Shown piece after piece: positions 27,840 to 37,436 of a DNA stretch of 64,000 nt. Numbering within the stretch: position 1 is the first letter of the stretch; each line of letters starts with the position of its first letter. A program made the position numbers and the translations under genes. A model generated the notes under the pieces. The model searched no databases. It was not told the origin of the DNA and worked only from the letters and a program-made list of their open reading frames with translations. The DNA lies in contig OMID01000031.1 in NCBI GenBank assembly GCA_900299005.1, positions 1-64,000 on the forward strand. Direction: 5' to 3'. This stretch comes from Oxalobacteraceae bacterium. Lineage in GTDB: Bacteria > Pseudomonadota > Gammaproteobacteria > Burkholderiales > Burkholderiaceae_D.

Positions 27840-28973
27840 TCACTTCGTCACGGCGATCTGCGAGCGCTTCCCTGATTTGAAGGTGTAGAGCGTCAATGTC
27901 CCGTGCTTCATGTCTCCGCGCTCATCAAATTCAATTGGGCCAGTCACGCCCTGGTAGCGAGTTTTTGCCAACTCCGGAAGATATTGGGCAGGTTCGACAG
28001 AACCGGCCTTTTGCATCGCAGCCACCATCACCATCACTGCATCATAGACATAGGGGGCATACAATTTGACTTCAATGCCGAATTTTTTCTTGTAAGCCGC
28101 GCGGAATTCTTCCAGCCCTTTTTTCTGGCTATCCTCGACTCCCCCCGCCTCGGCGCAGACCACTTGGCCGTCAGCCATGCCTTCGCCGGCCAGGGAAGGT
28201 AACTGCTCCGAGCAAATGCCGTCACCGCCCATGAACTTGGCTGCCATGCCCAGTTGTTTCATTTGTCTTAGCATCGGCCCACCGACGGCATCCATGCCGC
28301 CGAAGAACACGAGATCCGGATTTTTGCCTTTGATCGCCGTGAGAATTGCATTGAAGTCGGTTGCTTTGTCGTTGGTGTATTGACGGCTGATGATGGTCAG
28401 CCCCGCAGCTTTGACCGCTTTCGCGAATTCATCGGCCACGCCCTGGCCGTAGGCGGTGCGGTCATCAATGATTGCAATGTTCTTCGCTTTCAGCGTGCCG
28501 GCGGCATAGCGACCAAGGGCGCCACCGAGCTGCCCATCGTTGGCAACCACGCGAAAAGCTCCTTTGAACCCCTGCTGCGTGTATTTGGGGTTGGTGGCCG
28601 AAGGCGAGATTTGCGGTATGCCTGCGTCATGGTAGATTTTGGAGGCAGGTATCGTCGTGCCCGAGTTGAGATGACCAATCACGCCGTTAACTTTTGCATC
28701 CACCAATTTCTGGGCAGCGGCCGTGCCCTGCTGAGGGTTCGCGGCATCATCTTCACCGAGCAGCGCGAACTTGATCTTCTTTCCGCCTATCGTGAGTGCT
28801 TTGGCATTGAGTGCATCGATCGCCATGCGCGCGCCGTTCTCATTATCCTTGCCCAGGTGCGCGATCTGCCCTGAGAGGGGCGCAACGTGCCCAATCTTGA
28901 CGAGCTGTTCCTGCGCATGGACTGATACCGACAGCAGTACCGTGACCGACAACAGTGTGGGAGTGAAGCGCAT
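27840..28973 (-). CDS. branched-chain amino-acid-type ABC substrate-binding protein
   Basis: Periplasmic type I binding protein of the LivK/LivJ family, 377 residues. The signal peptide MRFTPTLLSVTVLLSVSVHA is followed by VKIGHVAPLSGQIAHLGKDNENGARMAIDALNA, the family start. GVIGHLNSGTTIPASKIYHDAGIPQISPSATNP is the hinge and ligand-binding region. IIDDRTAYGQGVADEF and PDLVFFGGMDAVGGPML complete the domain. It lacks adjacent permease and ATPase genes. It may serve a Liv-type system encoded elsewhere, perhaps the one that starts at 62.4 kb, which has no binding protein beside it in the visible part. Confidence 0.9.
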   Translation of the reverse strand: MRFTPTLLSVTVLLSVSVHAQEQLVKIGHVAPLSGQIAHLGKDNENGARMAIDALNAKALTIGGKKIKFALLGEDDAANPQQGTAAAQKLVDAKVNGVIGHLNSGTTIPASKIYHDAGIPQISPSATNPKYTQQGFKGAFRVVANDGQLGGALGRYAAGTLKAKNIAIIDDRTAYGQGVADEFAKAVKAAGLTIISRQYTNDKATDFNAILTAIKGKNPDLVFFGGMDAVGGPMLRQMKQLGMAAKFMGGDGICSEQLPSLAGEGMADGQVVCAEAGGVEDSQKKGLEEFRAAYKKKFGIEVKLYAPYVYDAVMVMVAAMQKAGSVEPAQYLPELAKTRYQGVTGPIEFDERGDMKHGTLTLYTFKSGKRSQIAVTK

Positions 28974-29027
28974 AAATCCTCCTGTGGGGAAAACCCGAAT
29001 TATCTTCGATTTGCCCGTGGCGGGTAG

Positions 29028-30353
29028 TCAGGTGCGGGTGGCAGGAGTGGGTAGTGGGGAGGCGCTGCCGGGACGAGTACGCGAGTGCATGCCGGTGAAC
29101 TCAAAATCGACATCGGGTCGTCGGCCCGAGACGATCTCTGCGATCGCACGGCCCGAGCCACAGCCCATCGTCCAGCCTAGGGTGCCGTGACCAGTATTCA
29201 AGTAGAGGTTGGCGTACTTTGTCCTGCCGATGTAGGGCACATTGGACGGTGTGAGTGGGCGCAGTCCCGCCCAGTACTGCGCTTGCTCGTAATCGCAAGC
29301 ACCGGGAAACAATGCCTGGGTGCGACGAGTGATCGCCTCGCAGCGCACGGGGTTGAGCTCTCGTGAATAGCCATTGATCTCGCAGGTTCCGGCAACACGC
29401 AAGCGATCACCCAGGCGAGAAATCACCAGCTTGTGACCATCATCGGTGAGCGAGACGCGGGGTGCAAGCGCGGGGTCCAGCACGCGGTACGTCGCTGAAT
29501 ACCCCTTGCCCGGGTAGATCATCAGATCGATGCCTAGTGGTTTGAGCAGCCGCGGCGAGAAGCTGCCCATGGCCAGCACCACACTATCAGCATGCAGGAT
29601 TTGATGGCAACCGTGATCATCGATGACTTCCACACCCGAAATGCGCGCTGCCGAACCAGTACCCTCGGTCAGCAGGCGTGTGACGAGATGATTGAAAAGG
29701 AACTGCACACCAGCTTCTGCACATTTGTCGGCCAGTCCGACGGTGAATGTATGCACATCGCCGGATTCATCGGTGGCCGTAAAATCGCCACCCACGATTT
29801 TGTGCCGCACCGGTGCCAAGGATGGCTCGATGCGAATCACGTCGTCTGCACTCACCGTCTGGCGGGGGCAGCCGAGCTCGCGCATCAACTGCGCCGCTGG
29901 CAATGATTGTTCGAATTCTCGCGGGTCGGTGTAGAAATGCAGAATGCCGCGGGTTTCGGCGTCATAACGGATGCCGGTCTCGGCGCGCACCGATTGCAAA
30001 GTTTGCCGGCTGTACTCGGCGATAGCGACGATCTGGCGGATATTGTGGGCCGTGCGACCCGGCGTGCACTGACGCAGGAATGCCATGCCCCAGCGCCACT
30101 GCAGCCATTCGGGACGGAGCCTGAACAGCAGTGGCGCATCTTCATGGCCCAGCCATTGAAGGACTTTTAGCGGCGCGGAGGGATTGGCCCAGGGTTCCGC
30201 GTGCGAGACAGAGATCTGTCCGCCATTGGCAAAACTGGTTTCCTGAGCAGCGCCGGGTTGGCGGTCGATGAGGGTGACGTCGTGGCCGGCTTTTTGCAGG
30301 AACCAGGCCGAAGCGGTGCCGATGATGCCAGCGCCCAGAACGATGACTTTCAT
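29028..30353 (-). CDS. dadA: D-amino acid dehydrogenase small subunit
   Basis: FAD-dependent membrane-associated dehydrogenase of 441 residues that deaminates D-amino acids, chiefly D-alanine. The N-terminal FAD fold is VIVLGAGIIGTASAWFLQKAGHDVTLIDRQ. Then come ETSFANGGQISVSHAEPWANP and the DadA-specific C-terminal ALFPGACDYEQAQYWAGLRPLTPSNVPYIGRT and NLYLNTGHGTLGWTMGCGSGRAIAEIVSGR. Dehydrogenase length and all FAD motifs are intact. No alanine racemase (dadX) or Lrp regulator is next to it. It lies 54 bp after the amino-acid binding-protein start, on the same strand. Confidence 0.93.
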   Translation of the reverse strand: MKVIVLGAGIIGTASAWFLQKAGHDVTLIDRQPGAAQETSFANGGQISVSHAEPWANPSAPLKVLQWLGHEDAPLLFRLRPEWLQWRWGMAFLRQCTPGRTAHNIRQIVAIAEYSRQTLQSVRAETGIRYDAETRGILHFYTDPREFEQSLPAAQLMRELGCPRQTVSADDVIRIEPSLAPVRHKIVGGDFTATDESGDVHTFTVGLADKCAEAGVQFLFNHLVTRLLTEGTGSAARISGVEVIDDHGCHQILHADSVVLAMGSFSPRLLKPLGIDLMIYPGKGYSATYRVLDPALAPRVSLTDDGHKLVISRLGDRLRVAGTCEINGYSRELNPVRCEAITRRTQALFPGACDYEQAQYWAGLRPLTPSNVPYIGRTKYANLYLNTGHGTLGWTMGCGSGRAIAEIVSGRRPDVDFEFTGMHSRTRPGSASPLPTPATRT

Positions 30354-30509
30354 TGAATCTTTCCGTGTTGTCGGGGGTGATGCGGCTTGACTGAAGCTTT
30401 GCCGCCTGAGCTGTTTAAGGATTCAACGGAATTGTACGAATCCCGAACGGGCTTGCGGCGTCATTTGCGCCACAGGCGATCGGCGATCTCTGCACGTCTG
30501 AATTCATGT

Positions 30510-30929
30510 TCATGACTGCAGCCGCGAGAACTCCTGAGCAACCACCTCGCGCACCCGCGACTCCAGTCGCTGTTCAAGCAGCGCGCCAAGTTCTTGCGCT
30601 AGCGTGCCTGAGACTTGTTCGGTAGCCGCCTCTGCCGCCAGCGGCAAGGTAGCAGCCAGCGCGGTCATGATCTCTGCCTGCAGTTTTGAGCCCACGGCCT
30701 GGGGCAGGTGTTCATGCAGCGCAGCTTCTATCAGAACGGGAATCTGATCGGAAAGTTCCGCGGCGATCCTCGCACTGATTTCTTCCTCTATCTCGCGCAA
30801 CAGCTCGGCATCGGCAGCAGCGGCTTCACTGGCGGCAGTCTGGGCCGCCGGGCTGGTACCGGCTGAGTCCTCGTCGAGGATGTCGGTCAGCAGAGGGATG
30901 TCAGACTCGTGCTGGTTGGGTGGGTTCAT
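30510..30929 (-). CDS. conserved hypothetical acidic helical protein
   Basis: Protein of 139 residues, strongly acidic in its first half (SDIPLLTDILDEDSAG) and rich in alanine, glutamate and leucine. It is probably all helical, with possible coiled coil. It overlaps the holC stop by 4 bp (ATGA), so it is translationally coupled to the DNA polymerase III chi subunit. Such short proteins often follow holC in betaproteobacteria. Function unknown; a link to the replisome is only suggested by position. Confidence 0.75.
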   Translation of the reverse strand: MNPPNQHESDIPLLTDILDEDSAGTSPAAQTAASEAAAADAELLREIEEEISARIAAELSDQIPVLIEAALHEHLPQAVGSKLQAEIMTALAATLPLAAEAATEQVSGTLAQELGALLEQRLESRVREVVAQEFSRLQS

Positions 30930-31351
30930 GTTGTGTCCGCCACGAAGTGGGTCAGGGGATAGCCACGCTGCTGATACTGCTTGTAACGGTCACGCCCGGC
31001 GGCGAGATCCTGCTCGTCGGTGGACAAGATTTCGAAGAGCCGCTCGAAACGCGCGAAGTGCTCGGGGGTTCGCCGAGACAGATTGATCAGTACCTGATGA
31101 TGGGGCAGTGGGTCACTGGCATCCTGCGTGAGCAGGATGGGTGTCTGCGCGGCCAGCGTGTCCGTCGCGCTGACATGCGGCAGAAAATCCTGCTCCGAGA
31201 ACGTCCACAGTGCCTCGTCCAGCGCTTGCTGCTGCTGGGCATCTTCAAGATGCACCACGATCTTCATATCCGCAGCGCGCGCCTTGCGCACCAGACGACA
31301 GGCGTAGAGAATTTTATCCGGCACTTTGCTGTGGAAGTCGACACGCGTCAT
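30926..31351 (-). CDS. holC: DNA polymerase III subunit chi
   Basis: Clamp-loader accessory protein of 141 residues that links the polymerase III holoenzyme to single-stranded-DNA-binding protein. It begins TRVDFHSKVPDKILYACRLVRKA and has LWTFSEQDFLPHV and PILLTQD, followed by the tail DRYKQYQQRGYPLTHF, which matches HolC. It lies 6 bp after the oligopeptidase stop and overlaps the next gene. The usual upstream pepA is not here; an M3 oligopeptidase takes that place. Confidence 0.92.
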   Translation of the reverse strand: MTRVDFHSKVPDKILYACRLVRKARAADMKIVVHLEDAQQQQALDEALWTFSEQDFLPHVSATDTLAAQTPILLTQDASDPLPHHQVLINLSRRTPEHFARFERLFEILSTDEQDLAAGRDRYKQYQQRGYPLTHFVADTT

Positions 31352-31357
31352 GACATT

Positions 31358-33424
31358 TCACCGTGGCTGGGCTGACACCATGCCGTTGTGCCGGAGCAGG
31401 GCATCAATGCTGGGCTCGCGACCACGAAACGCGGTGAACGATTCGAGTGCTGAACGGGAGCCGCCCACTGCGAGTATTTCGCGATGGAAGGCCAGTCCGG
31501 TCTCGGCCAGACGATTCGGATCGCCTTGTGCCTCCTCGAAGGCGCCATAGGCATCAGCTGACAACACCTCGGCCCATTTATAGCTGTAATAGCCCGCCGC
31601 ATAGCCACCCGCAAAGATATGCGAGAACGAATGCTGGAAGCGGTTGAATGCTGGCGGGATAATAACGGCCACGCGATGCCGCACCTCGGCCAGGACGTCG
31701 GCCACGGTTTTGCCGGTGTTGGGATCGTAATCAAAGTGCAGATGCATATCGAAGAGCGAAAATTCGACTTGTCTTAGCATCTGCAAACCGGATTGGAAAT
31801 TTTTCGCAGCAATCATTTTGTCATACAGCGCGCGCGGCAGCGTCTCGCCTGATTCAGCGTGTGCGGTCATGTGCTGCAGGACATCCCACTCCCAGCAGAA
31901 GTTTTCCATGAACTGCGATGGCAACTCCACCGCATCCCATTCGACGCCCGCGATACCGGACACCCCCAATTCATCAACGGCTGTCAGCATGTGGTGCAAG
32001 CCGTGCCCGAATTCGTGGAATAGCGTAATGACTTCGTCGTGCGTGAAGTATGCCGGTCTTGCCACGCCATCGACTACCGCCGGCTCGCTGAAATTGCAGG
32101 TAAGGTAAGCGATTGGCGTCTGCACATCACCACTGAGGCTCTTGCGGCCACGAGCATCATCCATCCATGCGCCGCCCCGCTTGCCTTTGCGAGCATACAG
32201 ATCGAGATAGAACTGCCCGATCAGCTTCCCTTTTTTCTCGATGCGATAAAACTTCACGTCGGCATGCCAGACCGGGCTCTGGTCAGGCTTAATCTCGACG
32301 CCGAACATGTTTTGTATCAGGCGAAACAAGCCACCGATCACTTTGTTTTCGGGGAAGTAGAGCTTCACCTCCTGCTCGGAGAACGCATAACGCTTCTCGC
32401 GCAATTTTTCCGATACATAGGCCATGTCCCAGGCTTCGAGCTTGTCCAGCCCGAGCTCCGCTTTGGCGAAGGCTTTCAGTTCTGCCAGATCGTTTTCGGC
32501 GAAGGGACGTGCGCGCGAGGCCAGATCCTGCAAGAATTGGATCACTTGTTGCGGCGAGGTGGCCATCTTCGGCACCAGCGACACGTCGGCGAAATTGGCA
32601 TAGCCCAGAAGTTTCGATTCTTCGTCTCGCAGCTTCAGGATCTCAGTAATATTTTGGGTATTGTCCCAGTCGGGATTCGCGCCCAGCTCGGAGGCCTTGG
32701 TCGCGCTGGCGCGATACAGCGTTTCTCGCAGCAGGCGGTCGTCCGCATATTGCAGCACCGGGAAGTACGACGGGAAATGCAGGGTAAAGCGCCAACCGTT
32801 CTTGCCTTCACGCTCGGCCGAGGTGCGGGCGGCTTGCTTCACATCCTCCGGCAATCCGCGCAAGCGGTTTTCATCATCGACAAGAAATTCATAGGCATTG
32901 GTGGCATCGAGCACGTTTTCGGAAAAGCGTGTCGATAGGGCAGCCTGCTGCTCCTGTATCTCGGCAAAGCGCGCCTTCTTATCCTCGGAGAGCTCGGCAC
33001 CCCCCAGACGAAAATCACGGATCGCATTGTCGACAATCTTTTTGCGTGCACGATTGAGCGTTTGATACTCGGCGCTACCTTGCAGCGCCTTGTATTTCTC
33101 GAACAACTTGAGATTTTGACCGAGCTCGGTCCAGAACTCGGTGACTTTGGGCAGGGTCTCGTTGTAGGCAGCGCGCAGTTCCGGTGTGTCGACGACGGCA
33201 TTGAGGTGGCCCACCACACCCCATGCGCGCCCCAGCCGCTCGAGCAGGTCACCGAGCGGCGTGACAAAACCATCCCAGCTGGACGGCGCATCGGGGGCCT
33301 CCAGTGCCGCCACCGTTGCGCGGGCCTCGTGCAGCAGTTGGCTGATCCCCGGCGTGACGTGCTCGGGTCTGAAATGATCAAAGCGGGGAAGATCCGAGAA
33401 ATCCAGCAAGGCGTTGTCAGTCAT
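31358..33424 (-). CDS. prlC: oligopeptidase A (M3 metallopeptidase)
   Basis: Cytoplasmic zinc oligopeptidase of 688 residues, full length for the OpdA/PrlC family. The zinc motif is ITLFHEFGHGLHHML (HEFGH), and the third ligand region is SGIAGVEWDAVELPSQFMENFCW. It also has HFDYDPNTG and SYKWAEVLSADAYGAF. It degrades signal peptides and other short peptides. The start at 33424 gives MTDNALLDFSDLPRFDHFRPEHV, matching the family; the 52 extra upstream codons do not. It lies 26 bp after folD and 6 bp before holC on one strand, probably one operon. Confidence 0.94.
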   Translation of the reverse strand: MTDNALLDFSDLPRFDHFRPEHVTPGISQLLHEARATVAALEAPDAPSSWDGFVTPLGDLLERLGRAWGVVGHLNAVVDTPELRAAYNETLPKVTEFWTELGQNLKLFEKYKALQGSAEYQTLNRARKKIVDNAIRDFRLGGAELSEDKKARFAEIQEQQAALSTRFSENVLDATNAYEFLVDDENRLRGLPEDVKQAARTSAEREGKNGWRFTLHFPSYFPVLQYADDRLLRETLYRASATKASELGANPDWDNTQNITEILKLRDEESKLLGYANFADVSLVPKMATSPQQVIQFLQDLASRARPFAENDLAELKAFAKAELGLDKLEAWDMAYVSEKLREKRYAFSEQEVKLYFPENKVIGGLFRLIQNMFGVEIKPDQSPVWHADVKFYRIEKKGKLIGQFYLDLYARKGKRGGAWMDDARGRKSLSGDVQTPIAYLTCNFSEPAVVDGVARPAYFTHDEVITLFHEFGHGLHHMLTAVDELGVSGIAGVEWDAVELPSQFMENFCWEWDVLQHMTAHAESGETLPRALYDKMIAAKNFQSGLQMLRQVEFSLFDMHLHFDYDPNTGKTVADVLAEVRHRVAVIIPPAFNRFQHSFSHIFAGGYAAGYYSYKWAEVLSADAYGAFEEAQGDPNRLAETGLAFHREILAVGGSRSALESFTAFRGREPSIDALLRHNGMVSAQPR

Positions 33425-33450
33425 GATTCGTGGGTAGTCAATGCAAATGT

Positions 33451-34296
33451 TCAGTAACGTTCGGCGGCTTCGATGGTATTTACCAGCAGCATGGTGATGG
33501 TCATTGGGCCAACACCACCGGGCACCGGAGTGATCCATCCTGCTACCTCGGCGCAGGGGCCGTAGTCCACATCGCCGCAAAGCTTGCCGGCGTCGTCGCG
33601 GTTCATGCCGACATCGATCACCACGGCTCCTGGCTTGACCATATCTGCGGTCACGATGTTCCGCTTGCCGGTCGCCACGACCAGAATATCTGCATCACGG
33701 GTGTGATGACCGAGGTCGCGCGTCTTGGAGTTGCAGAGGGTGACGGTGGCGCCCGCTTGCAGGAGCAGCATTGCCTGCGGCTTGCCAACGATATTCGATG
33801 CGCCGATCACCACGGCATGCGCGCCTCGAATCGGGTAGTTGATCGATTCGAGCATTTTCATCACGCCATACGGCGTGCAGGGGCGAAACAGCGGTTGACC
33901 GGTCATCAGCAGTCCGGCATTGCTGATATGAAAACCATCCACATCTTTTTCGGCTGCGATGGCTTCGATGACCTTGTGTGAGTCGATATGCGCGGGCAAG
34001 GGCAGTTGCACCAGGATGCCGTGAATCTGAGGATCCTTGTTCAGTGCCGCCACGCGCGCGAGCAACTCCGCCTCGGAAAAACTGGCGTCGTACTTTTCCA
34101 ATACCGAATGAATCCCGTTGTCCTCGCAGGCCTTGATTTTGTTGCGTACATAAACCTGTGAGGCCGGGTTGTCGCCCACCAGAACCACGGCTAAGCCCGG
34201 CCGTCTGCCTTTCGCCGCGAGTGCCGCTGCGCGCTCCGCGACCTCGGAGCGGAGCTTTTTGGAAAGAAGATTCCCGTCAATGATATGTGCGGTCAT
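33451..34296 (-). CDS. folD: methylenetetrahydrofolate dehydrogenase/cyclohydrolase
   Basis: Bifunctional one-carbon enzyme of 281 residues. [22 protein letters not shown] holds the catalytic Y...K pair. [13 protein letters not shown] and PCTPYGVM are the substrate motifs. [18 protein letters not shown] is the NADP-binding loop, and the C-terminus has [16 protein letters not shown]. It interconverts methylene- and formyl-tetrahydrofolate. It is divergent from aceE, with 299 bp between starts. Confidence 0.97.
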   Translation of the reverse strand: MTAHIIDGNLLSKKLRSEVAERAAALAAKGRRPGLAVVLVGDNPASQVYVRNKIKACEDNGIHSVLEKYDASFSEAELLARVAALNKDPQIHGILVQLPLPAHIDSHKVIEAIAAEKDVDGFHISNAGLLMTGQPLFRPCTPYGVMKMLESINYPIRGAHAVVIGASNIVGKPQAMLLLQAGATVTLCNSKTRDLGHHTRDADILVVATGKRNIVTADMVKPGAVVIDVGMNRDDAGKLCGDVDYGPCAEVAGWITPVPGGVGPMTITMLLVNTIEAAERY

Positions 34297-34476
34297 GGGA
34301 AGAAGAGAGACGGATGAGGGAAAACCCGATTATACGGGGCGGGCTTTTTTGATGCCGTGCAAAGCCTCGTCGTTCTGCATCGACGCCGCAGAGGCAAGTC
34401 GTTAGAGTAGCGCCTGCAAAAGTTTTCTTTTTGTTTATATACCGCATTATGAAAATTAATATCGTAGTTTGAAAAA

Positions 34477-34491
34477 ATCAGCAGTGCTGAT
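34477..34491. promoter_or_regulatory. palindrome in folD/aceE intergenic region
   Basis: ATCAGCA-G-TGCTGAT is a perfect 7-bp dyad with a one-base centre. It lies in A+T-rich DNA about 105 bp before aceE and 180 bp before folD. It resembles a transcription-factor site. It is unlike the E. coli PdhR site (AATTGGT-N3-ACCAATT), so another regulator would be needed. Confidence 0.45.
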
Positions 34492-34595
34492 ACACTTCCG
34501 CCTAACCCGGATACCCGCCAGAATGAACCCCATGCTGGCCGCCTCCCGGCCCGCCAACTGCCTACCGGCACGACCAAAAGCAAGGAGACCTGATC

Positions 34596-37298
34596 ATGTC
34601 AGCCCAGCTCGATAACATCCTGGCGCAAGCCGCGAACGATCCCGATGTCATGGAAACGCAAGAGTGGCTCGATGCGCTCGAATCCGTGATCGAACTGGAA
34701 GGTGCGGAACGCGCGCACTATTTGCTGGAGCGTATGGTCGATCTGGCCCGCCGCCGGGGCGCGCATATTCCTTTTTCCAGCAACACGGCGTATGTCAACA
34801 CGATTCCCGCGCACCTTGGCGAGCACTGCCCGGGCAATCTGGAATACGAAGAGCGTCTTCGTTCCTACATGCGCTGGAATGCGATGGCGATGGTCGTGAA
34901 GGCCAACCGTGCCGATGGTGATCTGGGCGGCCATATCTCCAGCTTCGCTTCGCTGGCCAATATGCTGGGCATCGGCTTCAATCATTTCTGGCATGCACCG
35001 ACCGAACATCATGGCGGCGACTCGCTGTACATCCAGGGACATTCTTCCCCCGGCATTTACGCGCGCGCCTTTCTCGAGGGTCGTATCTCCGAAGACCAGA
35101 TGCTGAATTTCCGTCGCGAGGTCGATGGCAAAGGTCTGTCTTCCTACCCCCATCCCAAGTTGATGCCGGATTTCTGGCAATCCCCGACAGTGTCGATGGG
35201 CTTGGGTCCGCTGATGGCGATCTACCAGGCACGCTTTCTGAAATACCTGCATGCCCGCCAGATTGCCGACACCGCCAATCGCAAGGTGTGGGCATTCTGC
35301 GGCGATGGCGAGATGGATGAACCGGAATCGATGGGGGCCATCGGCATGGCCGGCCGCGAGATGCTCGATAACCTGATCTTCGTCATCAACTGCAACCTGC
35401 AGCGTCTGGATGGCCCCGTTCGCGGCAACGGCAAAATCATCCAGGAACTCGAGGCTGATTTCCGCGGTGCCGGCTGGAACGTGATCAAAGTGATCTGGGG
35501 TTCCAACTGGGACGATCTGCTCGCTCGCGACAAAGACGGCGTGCTGCAGAGGATCATGATGGAAACCGTTGATGGCGAGTACCAGAATTACAAGGCCAAG
35601 GATGGCGCTTACGTGCGCAAGTATTTCTTTGGCAAGCACCCCAGAGCACTGGAGCTCGTCGCAAACATGTCGGACGATGACATCTGGCGCCTGCTGCGCG
35701 GCGGTCATGATCCGCACAAGATTTATGCCGCTTACAAGCAAGCGCAGGAGCACAAGGGACAGCCCACCGTACTACTGGTGAAAACCGTCAAAGGTTACGG
35801 CATGGGCAAATCGGGTGAAGCACGCAATACCGCGCACCAGACCAAGAAGCTTGATGACGAAGCTATTCGCGAAATGCGCGACCGATTTGGCATCCCTGTG
35901 CCCGACGACAAACTTCATGAAGTGCCGTTCTACAAACCCGCGGACGATGCACCGGAAATGAAATATCTGCACGAGCGCCGCAAGCAACTCGGCGGGTATT
36001 TGCCGCAGCGCCGTCGCCTTGCCGAAGAAACCCTGAGTGTCCCGCCGCTCTCAGCCTTTCAGCCGGTGCTGGATGCCACCGCCGAGGGTCGCGAGATCTC
36101 GACGACCCAAGCCTATGTGCGGACGTTGACCGTCTTGCTGCGTGATGCCACTCTTGGTCCGCGTGTGGTGCCCATTCTCGTCGATGAGGCACGCACATTC
36201 GGCATGGAGGGCTTCTTCCGTCAGATCGGCATCTTCAGCCAGCAAGGCCAGCTGTATGAACCGGTCGATAAAGACCAGGTCAGCTACTACCGCGAAGATA
36301 AAGCCGGACAGATCCTGCAAGAAGGTATCAATGAAGCCGGCGCCATGAGTTCCTGGATCGCGGCAGCGACCTCGTATTCGACGAACAACCGGGTGATGAT
36401 CCCGTTCTACATTTTCTACTCGATGTTCGGTTTACAGCGCATCGGTGATCTCGCGTGGGCGGCGGGCGACATGCGCGCTCGCGGCTTCCTGCTGGGCGGC
36501 ACTGCCGGGCGAACGACACTCAATGGCGAAGGTCTGCAGCATGAAGATGGCCACAGCCATGTGATGGCATCGACAATACCAAACTGCATTCCCTACGATC
36601 CAACCTTCGCGCACGAGGTCGCTGTGATCATTCAGAATGGCTTGAAGCGCATGGTTGAAAATCAGGAAGATGTGTTTTATTACATCACCCTGATGAACGA
36701 GAACTACAGCCATCCGGGCCTCAAGCCGGGACAGGAAGAGAACATCCTCAAAGGGCTGTATCTGCTGCAACCATCTTCGGCAAAGAAAGCCAAGCTTAAG
36801 GTACAACTGATGGGGTCGGGCACCATCCTTCGGGAAGTCATCGCCGCCGCTGAATTGCTGGAAAAAGACTGGGATATCGCCGCCGATATCTGGTCAGCAC
36901 CGTCCTTCACCCTGCTTGCGCGTGATGGTCAGGATGTCGAGCGGTGGAACCTGTTGAATCCCACCGCAAAAACGCCTCGCGTCCCTTATGTCACGCAGGC
37001 GCTGGGCTCCTCCGAAGGTCCCGTGATCGCGGCCACGGATTACATGCGCACCTATGCTGAGCAGATCCGTGCTTACCTGCCCAAAGGACGCAGCTACAAG
37101 GTACTTGGTACGGATGGCTTCGGTCGCTCGGACACGCGTGCCAAGCTCAGAGAATTTTTCGAGGTCAATCGGTATTTCGTTACCGTTGCCGCGCTCAAAT
37201 CGCTGGCGGACGAGGGCAGTATTGATGCATCGGTGGTGGCCAAGGCCGTGCAGCAATACGGCATTGACCCGAACAAGCCCAATCCTGTTTTTCAGTAA
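34596..37298 (+). CDS. aceE: pyruvate dehydrogenase E1 component
   Basis: Homodimeric thiamine-diphosphate enzyme of 900 residues that decarboxylates pyruvate and passes the acetyl group to lipoyl-E2. The ThDP/Mg motif is FCGDGEMDEPES near residue 233. FWHAPTEHHGGDSLYIQGHSSPGIYARAFLEGR carries conserved active-site histidines. FYIFYSMFGLQRIGDLAWAAGDMRARGFLLGGTAGRTTLNGEGLQHEDGHS follows. The ATG at 34596 follows AAGGAGA. First gene of an operon with aceF, a proteasome-like gene and lpdA. Confidence 0.97.
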   Translation: MSAQLDNILAQAANDPDVMETQEWLDALESVIELEGAERAHYLLERMVDLARRRGAHIPFSSNTAYVNTIPAHLGEHCPGNLEYEERLRSYMRWNAMAMVVKANRADGDLGGHISSFASLANMLGIGFNHFWHAPTEHHGGDSLYIQGHSSPGIYARAFLEGRISEDQMLNFRREVDGKGLSSYPHPKLMPDFWQSPTVSMGLGPLMAIYQARFLKYLHARQIADTANRKVWAFCGDGEMDEPESMGAIGMAGREMLDNLIFVINCNLQRLDGPVRGNGKIIQELEADFRGAGWNVIKVIWGSNWDDLLARDKDGVLQRIMMETVDGEYQNYKAKDGAYVRKYFFGKHPRALELVANMSDDDIWRLLRGGHDPHKIYAAYKQAQEHKGQPTVLLVKTVKGYGMGKSGEARNTAHQTKKLDDEAIREMRDRFGIPVPDDKLHEVPFYKPADDAPEMKYLHERRKQLGGYLPQRRRLAEETLSVPPLSAFQPVLDATAEGREISTTQAYVRTLTVLLRDATLGPRVVPILVDEARTFGMEGFFRQIGIFSQQGQLYEPVDKDQVSYYREDKAGQILQEGINEAGAMSSWIAAATSYSTNNRVMIPFYIFYSMFGLQRIGDLAWAAGDMRARGFLLGGTAGRTTLNGEGLQHEDGHSHVMASTIPNCIPYDPTFAHEVAVIIQNGLKRMVENQEDVFYYITLMNENYSHPGLKPGQEENILKGLYLLQPSSAKKAKLKVQLMGSGTILREVIAAAELLEKDWDIAADIWSAPSFTLLARDGQDVERWNLLNPTAKTPRVPYVTQALGSSEGPVIAATDYMRTYAEQIRAYLPKGRSYKVLGTDGFGRSDTRAKLREFFEVNRYFVTVAALKSLADEGSIDASVVAKAVQQYGIDPNKPNPVFQ

Positions 37299-37436
37299 AT
37301 TTTAGTAGCCCACGGTAACGGTGCCGCAGGCGGTTCAGCTTGCGGCGCTTCTCGTGAATAACAAGCCCGCGTCTTGTCGCTCTCGAGCGTCAGACCCCCT
37401 CCGCAAAAAGAAGTAGTGACATCACGGAGCAAGAAG

